Source: Sipunculus nudus
Lineage: Eukaryota; Annelida; Sipuncula; Golfingiida; Sipunculidae
Direction of reading: 5' to 3'
Length of the DNA stretch: 64,000 bases
Assembly (NCBI GenBank): GCA_026874595.1
Contig: CM049318.1
Location: forward strand, 20,189,456 to 20,253,455
Under the pieces are notes generated by a model. It did not search any database. It was not told where the DNA came from and saw only the letters and a program-made list of their open reading frames with translations. The number at the start of each line of letters is the position of its first letter. The stretch's first letter is position 1. Made by a program: the position numbers and the translations under genes. Of the stretch, positions 33,776-44,986 are shown one piece after another.

Positions 33776-34939
33776 TGAAACCTCGTTGTGTCGAAGTCGA
33801 AGGAACTGGTTATTTTACATCGACACTGCCGGAGTTGGAGACAACCGATGTTCTTTATATTCAACCTCTTCAGCCTCATTTATCATCGATAAATACTGCA
33901 CATGTATAGGACCTATGTTATTTAGGTCTCACAAATGTTTTCGTGAAAGAGAACAGATTTTATGTACATTTTTTTTATTTCTTTAATAATAAAAAAAAAC
34001 ACATAAGTAACACCAAAAGTAGGATTAGGTTAATCAAGAAAGTGAAATTAGAGCACAAACATGTACGTGTATAAAAGCACACAAATCAATAAATGATTGG
34101 CTCAGATCATTTTCAGTTCAACACATTAGATCTGCTTTAAAAAGGCAGTAACCTTGATCTTCTCAGCATTCTTGATCCATGTACACAGCGTGTTGGCGTG
34201 GATGCTGAAGTCCTTTGCAATATTTGCCTTGGTCTTGCCACCACGTTCAACTTCAACCAGTGCTTCGTACTTCTGCTCAATGGTCTTTACATCAAGCTAA
34301 CGCTTAGCAGTCCGCGACGCCATTGCAAACAGGACACGAACAATATGAAAGTGAAGCAGTAATTCTGTATCACGTGCTCTATGGTAAATTAGAGTCTGTC
34401 TGATATAGATCTCATCTCCTCCATTTATACAGAGTCCTGTATGTTTATCCTAGACACATCAAAGGTAAGGATTGGATAATGTTTCGTTTATCAATAACTA
34501 CTCATTGGTGCTTTTTCGGAGAGAGAAGAAAGGCGTGATAATGAGTGACTAATTGGCCAAACAAGAAAAAACGGACTAGGTATGTCAGCCATCCCGCTTG
34601 ATGAGTAAGATCCTAGCCGGTTTTAATTATGTAACTAGTCACCGCGGCCGTAGGTGTCGACAGAGACATCAAGCTTGATAATTACGACTGCTCATCATGG
34701 CCCAATCATGATTGACGGGCCCTGTACAACTGTTATCCAATCATGACTTCGAGTTAAGCGATATAAATACTAGCTAGGTGCCAACAAAACACCTCAACAC
34801 ATCCGGTTTTTCGACACATCCGACTTCGACACAAGTTAAATTAGTAAGGTTTTAACTATTTTTTGCAGGGACCTCACGTTCGACTTCGACATATGCTGGA
34901 ATTTGACTTAACCGAGTTCGACACAACGAGGTTTCACTG
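33773..34939 (-). mobile_element. pogo/Tigger-type DNA transposon, deleted
   Basis: Perfect terminal repeats of at least 23 bp starting CAGTGAAACCTCGTTGTGTC at 33773 and inverted at 34939, with TA on each side (33771-33772, 34940-34941). The 1167-bp body encodes only the N-terminal DNA-binding domain of a pogo transposase on the - strand. Subterminal CGACACATCCG and CTTCGACAC words repeat near the right end. Lectin A has the empty site near 18165-18185, so this insertion postdates the A/B duplication. Confidence 0.9.
34126..34323 (-). pseudogene. Pogo/CENP-B-type HTH remnant
   Basis: From ATG 34323 the frame reads MASRTAKR, a TAG at codon 9, then LDVKTIEQKYEALVEVERG and KANIAKDFSIHANTLCTWIK before TAA at 34126. 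This is the CENP-B N-terminal helix-turn-helix (K-x-I-A-x-x-F-x-I-x-x-x-T-L-x-x-W-I-K). The second HTH and the DDE catalytic domain are absent. Confidence 0.85.
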
Positions 34940-35710
34940 TATATAGAGATATATGGTTTTCTTCGTTACGTCAAGTCCAGAGTTAATATTTTTGGCGTCT
35001 TTCAAGGAGATACCCATATTTTGTTTCAAGCGTGTTCCATATTTATCGAGATTTCGTGTACACGTAAACAGTATTTCTTCTCTTTCTCTATATACACGTA
35101 CACACCATAACGCAGCATTAACCGCAGGGTGTTTCGATAATTACACGGCATTGTTTGGTTTGAGATACAAATGTTTGTCTTTTTTAAACGTGTCCCGAAT
35201 CTTCAAAAGATAACGTAAATATATATATACTATTTTACTCCACAAAGCCTAATAGCCATTATTCAGCATTAACCGCTGTATGTTTCAAAATTACACTGAA
35301 TTTGTTGGTAGAGCAACTAAACTCTCAAAAAGTCATGGATTTACGCCTTAAAATGTGTCAACACATTGCCGCAAATGGACATGGATGTTGCAATGTAACT
35401 CCAATCCAAAAATACAATGAAAAAACAAAAGATAATATTAAAATGTTCCAATTTTTCAAATTTTGTTAATATCCACCTTTTGATGTAGCAAATATGGAAG
35501 TATGTCCGGTCTTTTTTGAGGAGAAATACACAGAGTTTGCCTTCTTTTACCGTGCACATATGATCGTTATTGACATACTCGATACTGTAGCTTTAATTAA
35601 TTTCAAATCCTTCAAAGGACAATTTAAAGCATACCTGCAGAACACTGACAGGAGATTTTAGGGAGGTGGGCTTAATTGTATAGATGTAACATATACTGAC
35701 GGAAAAGATT

Positions 35711-35766
35711 ATTTCCGACTAAGATATTAAAACAGACGAAGTGTATCACCGTCAAAAATGTCTGAG
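35711..35766 (+). promoter_or_regulatory. Conserved upstream block, lectin B
   Basis: TTTCCGACTAAGATATTAAA then ACAG, and CCGTCAAAAATGTCTGAG, 425 bp before the lectin B start; conserved in A and C. Confidence 0.45.
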
Positions 35767-36135
35767 AGTCCATCAAAATGCTTTTAGTTAACATGTTAAG
35801 CTTAAGGTACGGAAATTGAGGAAGTCAAGGAGGTATTATAGGGAACTGTTTCGTTACTACTGTTACAGTTAGCAAGTGGTTGCTTCCATGACAGGCAGTG
35901 GCTGCTACAGTTACATGTAGCACGTGCCACCATGACTGGAATGTGACAATCGATGGACCACTCGTTTCTTTTGGGAAAAAGGTATATATACAAATTATTA
36001 ATGCTGAAATCATTAGGAATAAGAAGTTCTTAAAGTTTACTAATGTACATAAAACTGTGCTAAATCTCGGTAAAACATAATGTTTTCTACTTGTTTTAAA
36101 GTCTTTACCATATCCTTTTAGCACACCACAGGAGA

Positions 36136-36199
36136 ATGGGGCTCCTGTTTGCAATGTTCCTTAATCTGCTGTCCATAGGGCTGGTGGCACAAGCACCAT
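36136..36199 (+). CDS. Lectin B exon 1 (signal peptide)
   Basis: 64 nt, preceded by ATCCTTTTAG acceptor and GGAGAATGG start context; donor CCAT/GTATGT, phase 1. Confidence 0.88.
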
Positions 36200-39100
36200 G
36201 TATGTATCTTTGTATTCATAATCATTATATTCCCAGTCTAGTGATTTTTACACTTTGTTAGTCACGGCGAATACGCTAGGCATTTGGTTCTTATTCACTG
36301 TTGCGAAGTTTACTCGAAAAACGAATAATTCAGTAACAAACTATGACACTGTCCTAGATGTTTCCTGGGACGTCTTTAAAGATATATAAACGATTTAAAT
36401 TTAATAGAGAATAAGAGACCTTACCATCGATAACCACAAGGTGAACCTAATACCATTACAGTGTATATAATGAAAAATGTTTCCATGCGTGAATAAAAGA
36501 ATATCCCTGAACGTATCATGTTTTTCTTTATACTTAAAAATACAGTGAAACCCCAAAATTACGACCACCAACGGGACCGCGATGAAGTGTTCGCATTTCG
36601 AGGTTGTCGCCTAAGTGTAGTCAGACATAAAGAGGAAAATTAAAGAATCTAGCCCTTGAAAAAGTGGCCGTTGTTTTGAGGTGGTCGCTAAACTGAGGTG
36701 GAGATTTTACTGTACATTTTTATAAAAAAGCAACTCAGACACTAGTTAGTTTTTAACCTTATGTCCATTTGTAGACCTCATGTTATCTGAAGGCTTAAAA
36801 AGACAGAAATCTGAGCTAGAAAATGGATCAACGGTCCAGATACAATGTCGTGCGTACTGCGGCTATCTGGCTTCTGGACATCATTATACTGCAGAGGTCA
36901 AGACTACCTACAAAAAAGTCTTTACAGACAGAGTCATAGACCTTAATGATCGTAAATCATTGATCATCGGTCCGCGAAAATGCAGTAAGTTCTCCGTTTG
37001 TATAACACACGAGACCGGTATTTCAGCCTTTTTTTATCAAGATCTAGCTGTTATGTGTAAAAAAGATTCCTATTTCATCAATATTAAACAAGGCGATTGA
37101 ACCAAACAAATGACTCGTGGCCTTTAACAATGTATTATTTACATTTGTTGGTTGGATTAGATTTGCAGTAGTGATAACATTATTCATGAAAAAAACCAAG
37201 AACGGCTCACTGGAGGAAGACATCTTGACTCCTTTTAAATCCTCTTAGGAAGATAAACTGTTTAGCCATCTTGATTAAGAATTATGTATCAAGCAAGATA
37301 TAACCATATCGCGAATCCACATATTTTCAAGTCTATAACAAATGGGTTACGGTCATAGCCGTTTCATTTGATTTAACGTTTTAAAACCATTACAGTAGCC
37401 TACTTGGATTTTAACGGTTAGGGTAATGGAAAATCGATCATTTTCAAAACGACCCTTGAACTTTGTACCGAATTAGCACCTGAAATGTTGTATATGACAA
37501 GTTTAAATCTTGTCCTTATTTGGAACACTCCTGAGACCTGTTGCAATAACATAATACATAACTTACATCTGTGACGTTTTAATAGTAACGCGCAGGTGCT
37601 ACTTGGTTTTAGACACCTACAACACTTAATTCACCTTATTGTAACACAACCCAGATGCGTTAAGAGTTCAAGTTCATATCTGTGGTGAAACTGCTCATAA
37701 CATTTGCAGTAAAGTTTGATATCAAGCATGATAGAACGGTTAATTAACAAATCGAGATGAAAATTAATGTCATATATTCCCCTTACAAGAATTTTAACCG
37801 AAGGTTAACACATAGCAACAAATGAATTGGGCCGATAATTTTGCTTAATCAATTATCTAGTAACCAAAAAATTGCAATATACAATATCCATACCACAAAC
37901 AAGAAAGTGAAGAAGGGGCGTCAATATACCCCCCCCCCCCCCGCCTGCCAATTTTATGCAAGGAGGATGACCAGTGTAATCATCTACCCTCTATCCAAAG
38001 AATTAAATTTATATATTGTAAATAAAATATGTCAAATTAGAATTTTAGAATTTGGTTCCAGTTCTCCAATTCTAAGTTTACAGTAAAATATTGTATATGA
38101 GCCTGGTTTAGAATTAAGCAATAAATAAAACATTTTTTTAAAACTTATTTCAAATCTTAATTTATTTTTCATAACTCACGAAGATAATATAAGGTACCAA
38201 TATATGTAAGGAAAAATGTTATTTTTCAATATTCACAGATATATAGAAACATCTGATTACCCCTAACCCCCGCCCCCCCCCCCCCCAAAAAAAAAAAAAA
38301 AAAAAACGCTCACACACCCAAACACCGCCAGCACTAAAAAAAAGAGTAAAATACAAAGAAAGAAAAGCAAATAAACACATGTAACATATACTTTAAGCAA
38401 TACTTAAGCAGTATCAGGTGCTTTGAATATATGAAAGAAGTGATCCCATGTCCAAGAGTTAATAAACTGTGTACAAAATTCCTTAATTTATCCGCAAGGG
38501 TTTTTTTTTAATATGATCATATTTTTTTACTCAATAAAGTGCTTACAGTTTTTGAACTTGATGATTTTTCTTACAAATATATTTATGCAGGATACCAGTG
38601 TAAATGGCCAATGGGTTATTTATTCCTTCCGAAGAACAAAGATAATGGGTCCTGTTATAATCGACCACTCAAGGAATCTGTCTCATATGATGTGGCACGT
38701 GAAATTTGTATGCGGAACCATGGTGACCTGGTCGCCATTGAAACGGAAGAGGAGATGATCCATATTGATGATATCATTATGACAACAAGCATGATAAAGG
38801 GCAAAGGTAAATTTTCGCCCATTTGTGGGGGGGGTTCCAGGATTTTGGGAACGGTGTGGTTTACTGTTAGACCGAGGAAATAGCCCCTTTAGACTTCCAT
38901 GAATTTGGTGCCGAATCACCAAAATAATCCGTAAGGAAGTGGTGGGGACGTCGTAGATGAATTTATAAAGTTTGAGTCATACAGAGACAGAGTCCTAATT
39001 CAACAAGTATGTTATTTTTTTCTATTTAAAACAGGTTCAAATGTGAACTTTGTATAACGATTGGTGTTTTATTATGATTTTAAAAAACTGTCTCAATGTG

Positions 39101-40996
39101 ATAAAAAAACATTTAAGTAAACAAATTGACATCAGTTATAAGAAAGATTTGTCTTTCTAAAATATCAGAAAACTTTATAATTTAAATAATTTATAATTTA
39201 TTATTTATAATTCTCCCCCCCCCCTCCAAAAAAAAAGAGGAAGAAGCTTTTACATTGAGAAAACTATGTAGATTTGTTTAAAAGGAAGATGCGTTTTGTG
39301 GATATTGGTTCCAACTAAATTTATACCAAAAACATTTGAGGAAGCTGGAAAAATTATAGAGTTACGTCATACTTAAACACACTGTCAATTTGATAAGGTA
39401 TGAGTCCCTGTTTTAATAACACTAAGCCTCGTAGGTGTTCCCTAGCTGGCGAAATTCAGACAAATAAAGAATAAAAGAATTGAACCCACCGTGACCTTAA
39501 TAGCATATTCATTTAATGAATAAACATGAGAATAACTGTTCCATGCAGCCAATTCGGTCGCCTATATGACTGTTAACCGTGAGTCACCTGACCATAATAT
39601 AATTTGCTCAGTTTGGGAGACCTCTCCCAAACAGAACACATGTAGTCTGTACTATTGCCCATGTCGGCATGTTTTCCGGTATATTTTTATACAAATTAGA
39701 CAGTACAAAAATTTTTAGAACAAAGGCTGCAGGAGCCATTCCTCCGACCACCGCGTGTCTTACCTGCAGGCTTATAATTCGTATGAGATAAATAATCCAA
39801 AATATTGCAAGACAGTTCACAATGACTGCAATATTTTCATAAGTGCAACGATTCCAGATGATGACATCAGCCAATGCGACATCTGTGTCATCGACCTTTG
39901 TGACGTCATTATTGCCTTGTAAAGAACTGTGCAAGGAAGACCATCTGTGTAGGAGTGTTTTGGGGGCTCATTTAATAATTAGGCCAAAAGAGCGGGTCAT
40001 AGGGGCTCTGGTGGTTAGGTCATTTGGTTGCTGAATCAATTAGATATTGAACAAATGTTTTCAAAATACAGACAATTTACATCTGATTCGGGGACGACTT
40101 AAAAAAAGCAGAAGCGGTATTTGCCACCAAAAAATAGTTGTAATTTTCCAGTTACTAAGATAAGATGAAACCGTATATTACCATGTGATATAAACTGGGT
40201 CAATTATATTAGTTTAATACAGCTGAAGAAGATGGATAAGGTGGGGTTATGATTTGCTTTCACAAATATCGTCTTTGATAATATATTAGTAATATATCAC
40301 ATATATAATAGATATCTAACAATCCATTAATGTATATCTCTCAGTTTAGATGTAAGCGTCAACCCCTAACGTCAGGTATAGTTCATTGAATACGCAAGGG
40401 AAATCCTTATTTTAACAGGTTTCAAAGCTGGTACTTCCAAATTGTTAGAATTCATTTATTTTTTAGGGCGTGTTCGGTTTCACGTTTTGGGGCTCCGGTC
40501 CAGACTTGGGTTGAACCGAGGCTGAACCGAAAACGGTTGTTACTGATGCGCAGCCAGAAGATATGATAAAAGGTCCCCATACAAAATCAAAGTTCCGGAG
40601 CCTATAAATCTTGTATGACCCTGGAACAAGCATAGGTGTCTTTGGGTAATGAGTGCCAATGGGTTGAAACTCAGTCGCCTAGGGGTCATTTTGACTGGAA
40701 AACACAAATCCACAACAAACGTAACAGGGAAATCCAGTTAAACCATATTTGTTTGCTTTGTAGGATTAATGGATTTCCTGGTAGGTTTCTGGACTACAGG
40801 GTCAGATGAACAGGAAGAAGGTACATGGATATGGACATCCACGGGCAAGCGGATAACCTACACGCGCTGGGGACCCGGTCAACCAAGCGACCTTCCCCTT
40901 CAAGATTATCTTGTATTCGACGGTGAAATGTGGTTTTCCTCCCCAAAGCTGGCTCAGCGTGCTGTGTTTTGTGAGAAACAAGCCGAGTGTATTTAA
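36136..40996 (+). CDS. Secreted C-type lectin copy B (four exons)
   Basis: Joined exons 36136-36199, 36775-36984, 38591-38806 and 40764-40996 give 723 nt, 240 residues. Residues 1-20 are a signal peptide (MGLLFAMFLNLLSIGLVAQA). Exon 2 adds a module of about 70 residues with ENGST and IQCRAYCG that I do not recognise. Exons 3-4 form a CTLD: YQCKWPMGYLF, SCY, EICMRNHGDLVAIETEEEM, FWTTGSDEQEEGTWIW, RWGPGQPSD and VFCEKQAEC. Usual CTLDs have a second disulfide (near D-C and C-x-x-x-x-F-I-C) and WND; here those positions read QDYLV and MWFSS, and QPD is QPS, so calcium site 2 looks lost. Role is inferred: secreted recognition protein, possibly innate immune or shell/mucus-associated. All splice sites are GT/AG; AATAAA overlaps the stop (40995-41000). 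An acceptor before exon 1 implies a 5' UTR exon. Confidence 0.9.
36543..36712 (+). mobile_element. Small TA-flanked MITE in lectin B intron 1
   Basis: 170 bp, CAGTGAAACCCC at left and GATTTTACTG at right, TA on both sides. It contains ACGACCACC and inverted GGTGGTCGC near the ends. Orthologous to 20283-20440 in copy A. Confidence 0.78.
36775..36984 (+). CDS. Lectin B exon 2 (N-terminal Cys module)
   Basis: 210 nt, acceptor TTTGTAG, donor TGCA/GTAAGT, phase 1 to phase 1. Cys pattern C-x3-C then a lone C at the end, paired perhaps with the first Cys of exon 3. The NGST sequon is conserved in A, B and C. Confidence 0.85.
38591..38806 (+). CDS. Lectin B exon 3 (CTLD first half)
   Basis: 216 nt, acceptor TTTATGCAG, donor GCAAAG/GTAAAT. 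Holds the CTLD start, the first helix and the GDLVAIE strand. Confidence 0.9.
39480..39945. repeat. Transposed block, copy in lectin B intron 3
   Basis: Matches 20815-21265 of lectin A intron 2. On the - strand a 108-codon frame (39934-39608) holds a hydrophobic stretch (IAVIVNCLAIFWIIYLI) followed by a CTGCAG/GTAAGA donor-like site, conserved in the other copy at the DNA level. The A copy has indels and stops in it, so this may be a fragment of an unidentified membrane-protein gene or coincidence. Confidence 0.55.
40764..40996 (+). CDS. Lectin B exon 4 (CTLD second half)
   Basis: Acceptor TTTGCTTTGTAG, runs to TAA at 40994-40996. Contains GTWIWTSTGK, RWGPGQPSD, EMWF and AVFCEKQAECI. Confidence 0.92.
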
Positions 40997-41000
40997 TAAA

Positions 41001-42073
41001 AACGGAGAATATCATAAGTAAATGCCGGTGAAGAATCTAGATAAGTAGTCATCCCAGTAGGGCAAAACAGCAGAGAGTCTTGTTGAAGCACGCAGGAAAA
41101 AATGAACATTGTAAAGAATGAATTAAAAATAATTTTTTGCTGTAGGACCGAGCGCAGTCAACTAGGCAGTTATGTAGACACTGTGCTGAAAGTGACCTCT
41201 TAGTTTCATGTTTATTATATGATCATACAATGACGCAATATCCAATCATAACACTGATACAATTATGATATTATTTGAAAATAAAAGTTCAATTTGACAT
41301 AACTTTTCAATATTTGAAACATATGCCTTCACTTTGGATGCTCTAAATTTCAATGTGACCGATAACATTTTCGGCCTGTGCTTCCAAAACCTTTTTTCTT
41401 TGAATACATTATTTATATATGAATCCCAACCTTTTTCTTTGAATCACATTATTTATATTTGATTCTTTATAAGAACCTATGGAGACAAGACAGTCACCAT
41501 GGTAATCTACCAACACCAAGAACCCAGTGACTGGCTTTCTGGGTTGCCTTCACATGATAATGTATAAGCACAAGAAATTCTTCACACATAATTGGCGTAG
41601 CATGTAGCATTAATTATTGTCATTTTTTGTCTATTGGGGTTCTTCTAGCCCTATGTGCACATATGTGGTGCAACTCTATGATCAAGTATGATATACCACT
41701 GTAAGAGGATTTCCATTATAAATTTTTGTTTGTTATTTAAATGGTCATTCATCAGTGTTCCATACAATGTCGTTAATGAATAAACTGTGTATTGTATTGG
41801 TGTGCGTTGGATTGTACATTTTACCAAGCAGAAAGTTGTACCATCGTGTGCTACTGCACAAACATGACATGGAACAATAAGAAGTGTAGGGCTGTATCAG
41901 CGGCGCCAGGGGCGTAACCAGACCTGACCGTCCGGGGGGGAAGACTCAAGAGGTTTCCAGATTCTGTACCAGTTGAGCTGAAGTGTTTTCCACTCCTTTA
42001 TTAGTTTTAATAACAATAGTAGTAATGTAGGCTCAGCTCCATTAGCAGTGGTTACGCTATGCTCAACTATTCG
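41001..42073. other. Intergenic, no gene seen
   Basis: 3' flank of lectin B. Contains a local duplication of CTTTTTTCTTTGAAT(CA)CATTATTTATAT near 41393-41465. G8 tract near 41934. Confidence 0.4.
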
Positions 42074-42400
42074 CTACACTACCTGCTGCAATAGACCTGT
42101 CAGGTTTGGCCACCAGGCGGTGCTGTCTCTGTGAGTTCCCCATGAGTAAAATTTTACCAAACACATTGCAGGTATCACCAGCACAATCAGATGTTCTTCG
42201 AGGTACCGGTCACTTTGCACTGCAGTGAAAAGCGCTTGGTAGCACAGACTCTTTCCACCCCCCGTTGGAATACACACGATGCAATCGTCAACTTTCAACA
42301 CAGTCTCTATACTGTCTTGCTGGTGTAGCCTGAGGTCAGTTATCCCCAACTGCTTGCATATTTCCGCTCGTCCAGTGCTACACGAACTTGCCACGGGCAC
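42074..42400 (-). pseudogene. RecQ-like DEAD/DEAH helicase fragment
   Basis: The - strand frame carries LGITDLRLHQQDSIETVL (Q-motif/motif 0 region) and DDCIVCIPTGGGKSLCYQAL (motif I, Walker A GGGKS), then LIVLVIPAM where motif Ia (SPL) is expected. The frame then loses family resemblance and stops. Motifs II-VI and the RQC region are absent. It is therefore one exon or a truncated copy of a RecQ-family 3'-5' DNA helicase. The lack of neighbouring exons and the position hard against a TIR element suggest a captured or dispersed fragment; a genuine split exon cannot be excluded. Confidence 0.72.
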
Positions 42401-42414
42401 AGCAGTGTTTACAC

Positions 42415-43260
42415 GCTAAAGCCCCTGTCACATTAACACTGCGTGTAACTTGCGGGTGACAATTTTTGCTTCCCGCAGCTCCCCGTAGTTGGCACGGACC
42501 TGACAGTAACTCGCCCAGATCTTGTCCGGACTTGCCCGCAGGTGCGCACGGAAGTTCGAATTGCCCGCAGCCAAGTTTTGAACATGTTCAAAACTTGGTC
42601 TGGATAAGCTGCGGGAGTTTGCCCGCAAAAGTCCACGCAGAACACCAGCGGGAGGCACGTAGCGGCCGCAAGGCACAGGCAGTTAACCTGCTTGAAGAAA
42701 GTATGTTGGCCGTGGACCTATGGCAATTTCGCACCAGCACGTGTCAGATGCGGGCATGGGGCGTGCGTTTTGCTGACAAGGAGAGGTGTCGGTACTGCCG
42801 ACCTGCGTGTGTATCCCGTCATTTCTGCGGGCATTGAGCGCGGTATACGAGGAACGTCAGGGCATGTTGCTAGTAATCTGAGGGCTGGCTGCGGGCAAGT
42901 TGCTGGAGTTCTGCGACTACCTCTGCCGTATAAACAGTCCCGCTGACGGCACGCACAACTCTCGCGCCTTGCAGGCAACTCCCCCGTACATGGCTCAGAG
43001 CTGGCACGCAGATAGCCCGCAGTGCCCGTAAGTAGCCCGGAGCTAACAATGACCTGCCTCTAAGCTGTCACGCGCCTGGCCCGTATGTCAAACGGAGCAC
43101 ACGCAAGGCCCACGCAGATTCCACGCATACAACAGGCACGTTTCACGCGAAACCTACCCACATCTTGGCCTACCCGCAGAATTTTCCTGCGCGCAACAAA
43201 ATTCATGCACGCAACAAGCCCGTGTGGCCAACGCAGTGCTAATGTGACAGGGCCTTTAGC
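42415..43260. mobile_element. 846-bp GC-rich TIR element
   Basis: Left end GCTAAAGCCCCTGTCACATT / AACACTGCGTG and right end inverted GCTAAAGGCCCTGTCACATT / AGCACTGCGTT pair over about 30 bp with three differences. The inside is CpG-rich and full of GCCCGCAG/CTGCGGGC words, with no transposase ORF. No unambiguous target duplication is visible, so the superfamily is unassigned. Composition is very different from flanking DNA. Confidence 0.82.
42571..42598. repeat. Perfect 28-bp palindrome
   Basis: CCAAGTTTTGAACA/TGTTCAAAACTTGG, extended by flanking CCCGCAG and CTGCGGG at short distance, making a strong hairpin inside the TIR element. Confidence 0.95.
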
Positions 43261-43494
43261 CAATCAGATTTCATCTTCCTGTTCTGCAGATTTGTTTAAA
43301 CGCAGAGCCAATCAGATTTTACTTTATCCAGCGCAAACTGGGTGTTTGGCACATTGCCAAACCTAAAGGAACCTGCTTTTTCTCACCGCGTGTGAGTAGA
43401 AGGTCACCAGGAGGTCACGCGCTGTGTTAAGAGCGTATAATTTAGGCCTACCAGGCTACCACTATTTCTGTTAGTTATATGAGTAATTGTTATT

Positions 43495-43737
43495 TTCTTT
43501 CCTAAGCCCTTTCATCTTTTCATTAGCTTTCTTTTCGCTCCTTCTCATCTTTTCCCTTTCTTCTATTCTTCCTTCCCTTTCACCTTTATCGTTTCCTTTT
43601 CTTTCCTTTCCTCGCCCTTCTCCTTTCTCTTTCCTTCCCTTTCTCATTTTTCTTTTCCTTTAATTCATCTTCTTTTTCTTCTTCCTCCCCTTTCTCTTCT
43701 TCCCTCTTCCCTTCTTTCCTTTCTTTCTTCCCTTTTT
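43495..43737. repeat. Polypyrimidine tract (~240 bp)
   Basis: Almost only C and T on the + strand (CTTTC, CCTTCC, TTCTCC words) with very few purines. Such mirror-like homopyrimidine tracts can form triplex DNA. Confidence 0.93.
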
Positions 43738-44025
43738 ACACTGTTCGATTTTTCCCCTATCCGTTGTTGGGGGTCGGGGGGGGGGGGGGGCAACTTGCTG
43801 AGCGGCGCCAGAATTCCTGAAATGGCGGATATAGGCTTTTCAAGCAAGCGGGGTACAGAAAATCAAGTGTGCTCTGAGTGTTAGAAAAGGCTTTTCACAT
43901 GTATGAATATTTCAAACACAGTAAGAATGGTTTATACAGAATCACACAAATGTATTTTATTCGTGTAGAGCCCCGTAGGATAATTGGATATTACCAGGGA
44001 AAATGTGGTTTATATTATTCAATAA

Positions 44026-44561
44026 TGTTGTGTTTATTGTATCATTAGTTGTGTTGATCAGTAGATCAGTTCGTTTATGTTAGAGTTTAGTAGAAAGTGG
44101 TTTGTCATGATTGGATGACTCTCCATTCTGGAATGTTGAGATGCTTCCGGGTAATTCCTTGTAGAAAAGTGTAGAGAAGTCTGTAGATAGTTCCGGAATC
44201 TTCTCATGGATTCTCCCCTGCATATATATAGGACCCGGCTCCAAAAAGTTGGGTCAGTTGAGTTCAAGTAGTCAGTGAGATTTATACCTGTCGAGACGTG
44301 ATATTGCGGACGAAGTTTTGTACAGCTTTCCATCAGACAGGGTGTGTTATGAAGTACTGCTTTTAGGACGAGTGTCAGTCCTAGAGTTTTATATTTATCC
44401 GCGCAGGGTGTAGGAATACTTCGTGTGTTGAAGAATTACGTAACGCTGGGCGAAAGCCATTTGTGACGTTTTGGAAATAAACCCGTTTGTTAAAAAAAAC
44501 AAGACTTGTTCAGAGAAAGTTCTCGGGATATATATATGTCCGCTGCGTGTGAGTTGTAACA
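44026..44561 (+). mobile_element. Candidate solo LTR
   Basis: Begins TGTTGTG and ends TTGTAACA, with a TATA-like CATATATATAGGACCCGG near 44220 and AAATAAACCC near 44476, the layout U3-TATA-R-polyA of an LTR. No target duplication could be confirmed and no internal region is attached. Confidence 0.4.
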
Positions 44562-44986
44562 AGGAATTCCCTCGAAAATTCAAATGGGAGGGACCTGTAG
44601 CTAAATGTAATTCAATAGTACACTAACATGAAACAACTTAAATGTACACATAAATATCCTAGCTTTTCTTGTTTTCATAATATTTATTGGACTCCGACCG
44701 GTTTTCTTAAAAAAACACGCAATCGAAGAAGGGCGTCATACCTGTCAGATATACACTAGGAAAAAAACGCCGCATTTCTCTAATAACCTCTTTCTGGAAC
44801 TTATAATAGGAGTATTCTATTGGGAGCGTGTAATTTTAATATTTTGTCTGTAATATATGTATGCGTTGTTGAAGTAGCTATTAATGAGATGGTCCGGAAA
44901 TGTATCGAATGCAACAATGTATCAGTACCTATTTTATATCGTTTAAAATTTTATTTCCAGGAGTTTCTGAAACCTGAGTTTAAGCC

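Larger units (their letters stand above)
33590..36130 (+). repeat. Upstream part of segmental duplication (copy B)
   Basis: Collinear with 17950-19870 except for the AT run and pogo insertion at 33706-34941. Confidence 0.8.

Noticed and set aside
33631-33909. ORFs on both strands rich in Ile-Tyr
   Set aside because: They are translations of the (AT)n microsatellite and of the pogo end.
39608-39934. 108-codon - strand ORF with a membrane-like helix as a real gene
   Set aside because: The homologous DNA in lectin A has indels and stops in this frame, and no further exons are visible. Kept only as part of the transposed-block finding.
40480-40610. Possible MITE with GGCTCCGG/CCGGAGCC ends in lectin B intron 3
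   Set aside because: Inverted match is only about 8 bp, with no target duplication and no second copy noticed.
42428-43366. Overlapping ORFs on both strands in the GC-rich block
   Set aside because: High GC lowers stop frequency; the frames follow the TIR element and its GCCCGCAG repeats and show no protein motif.
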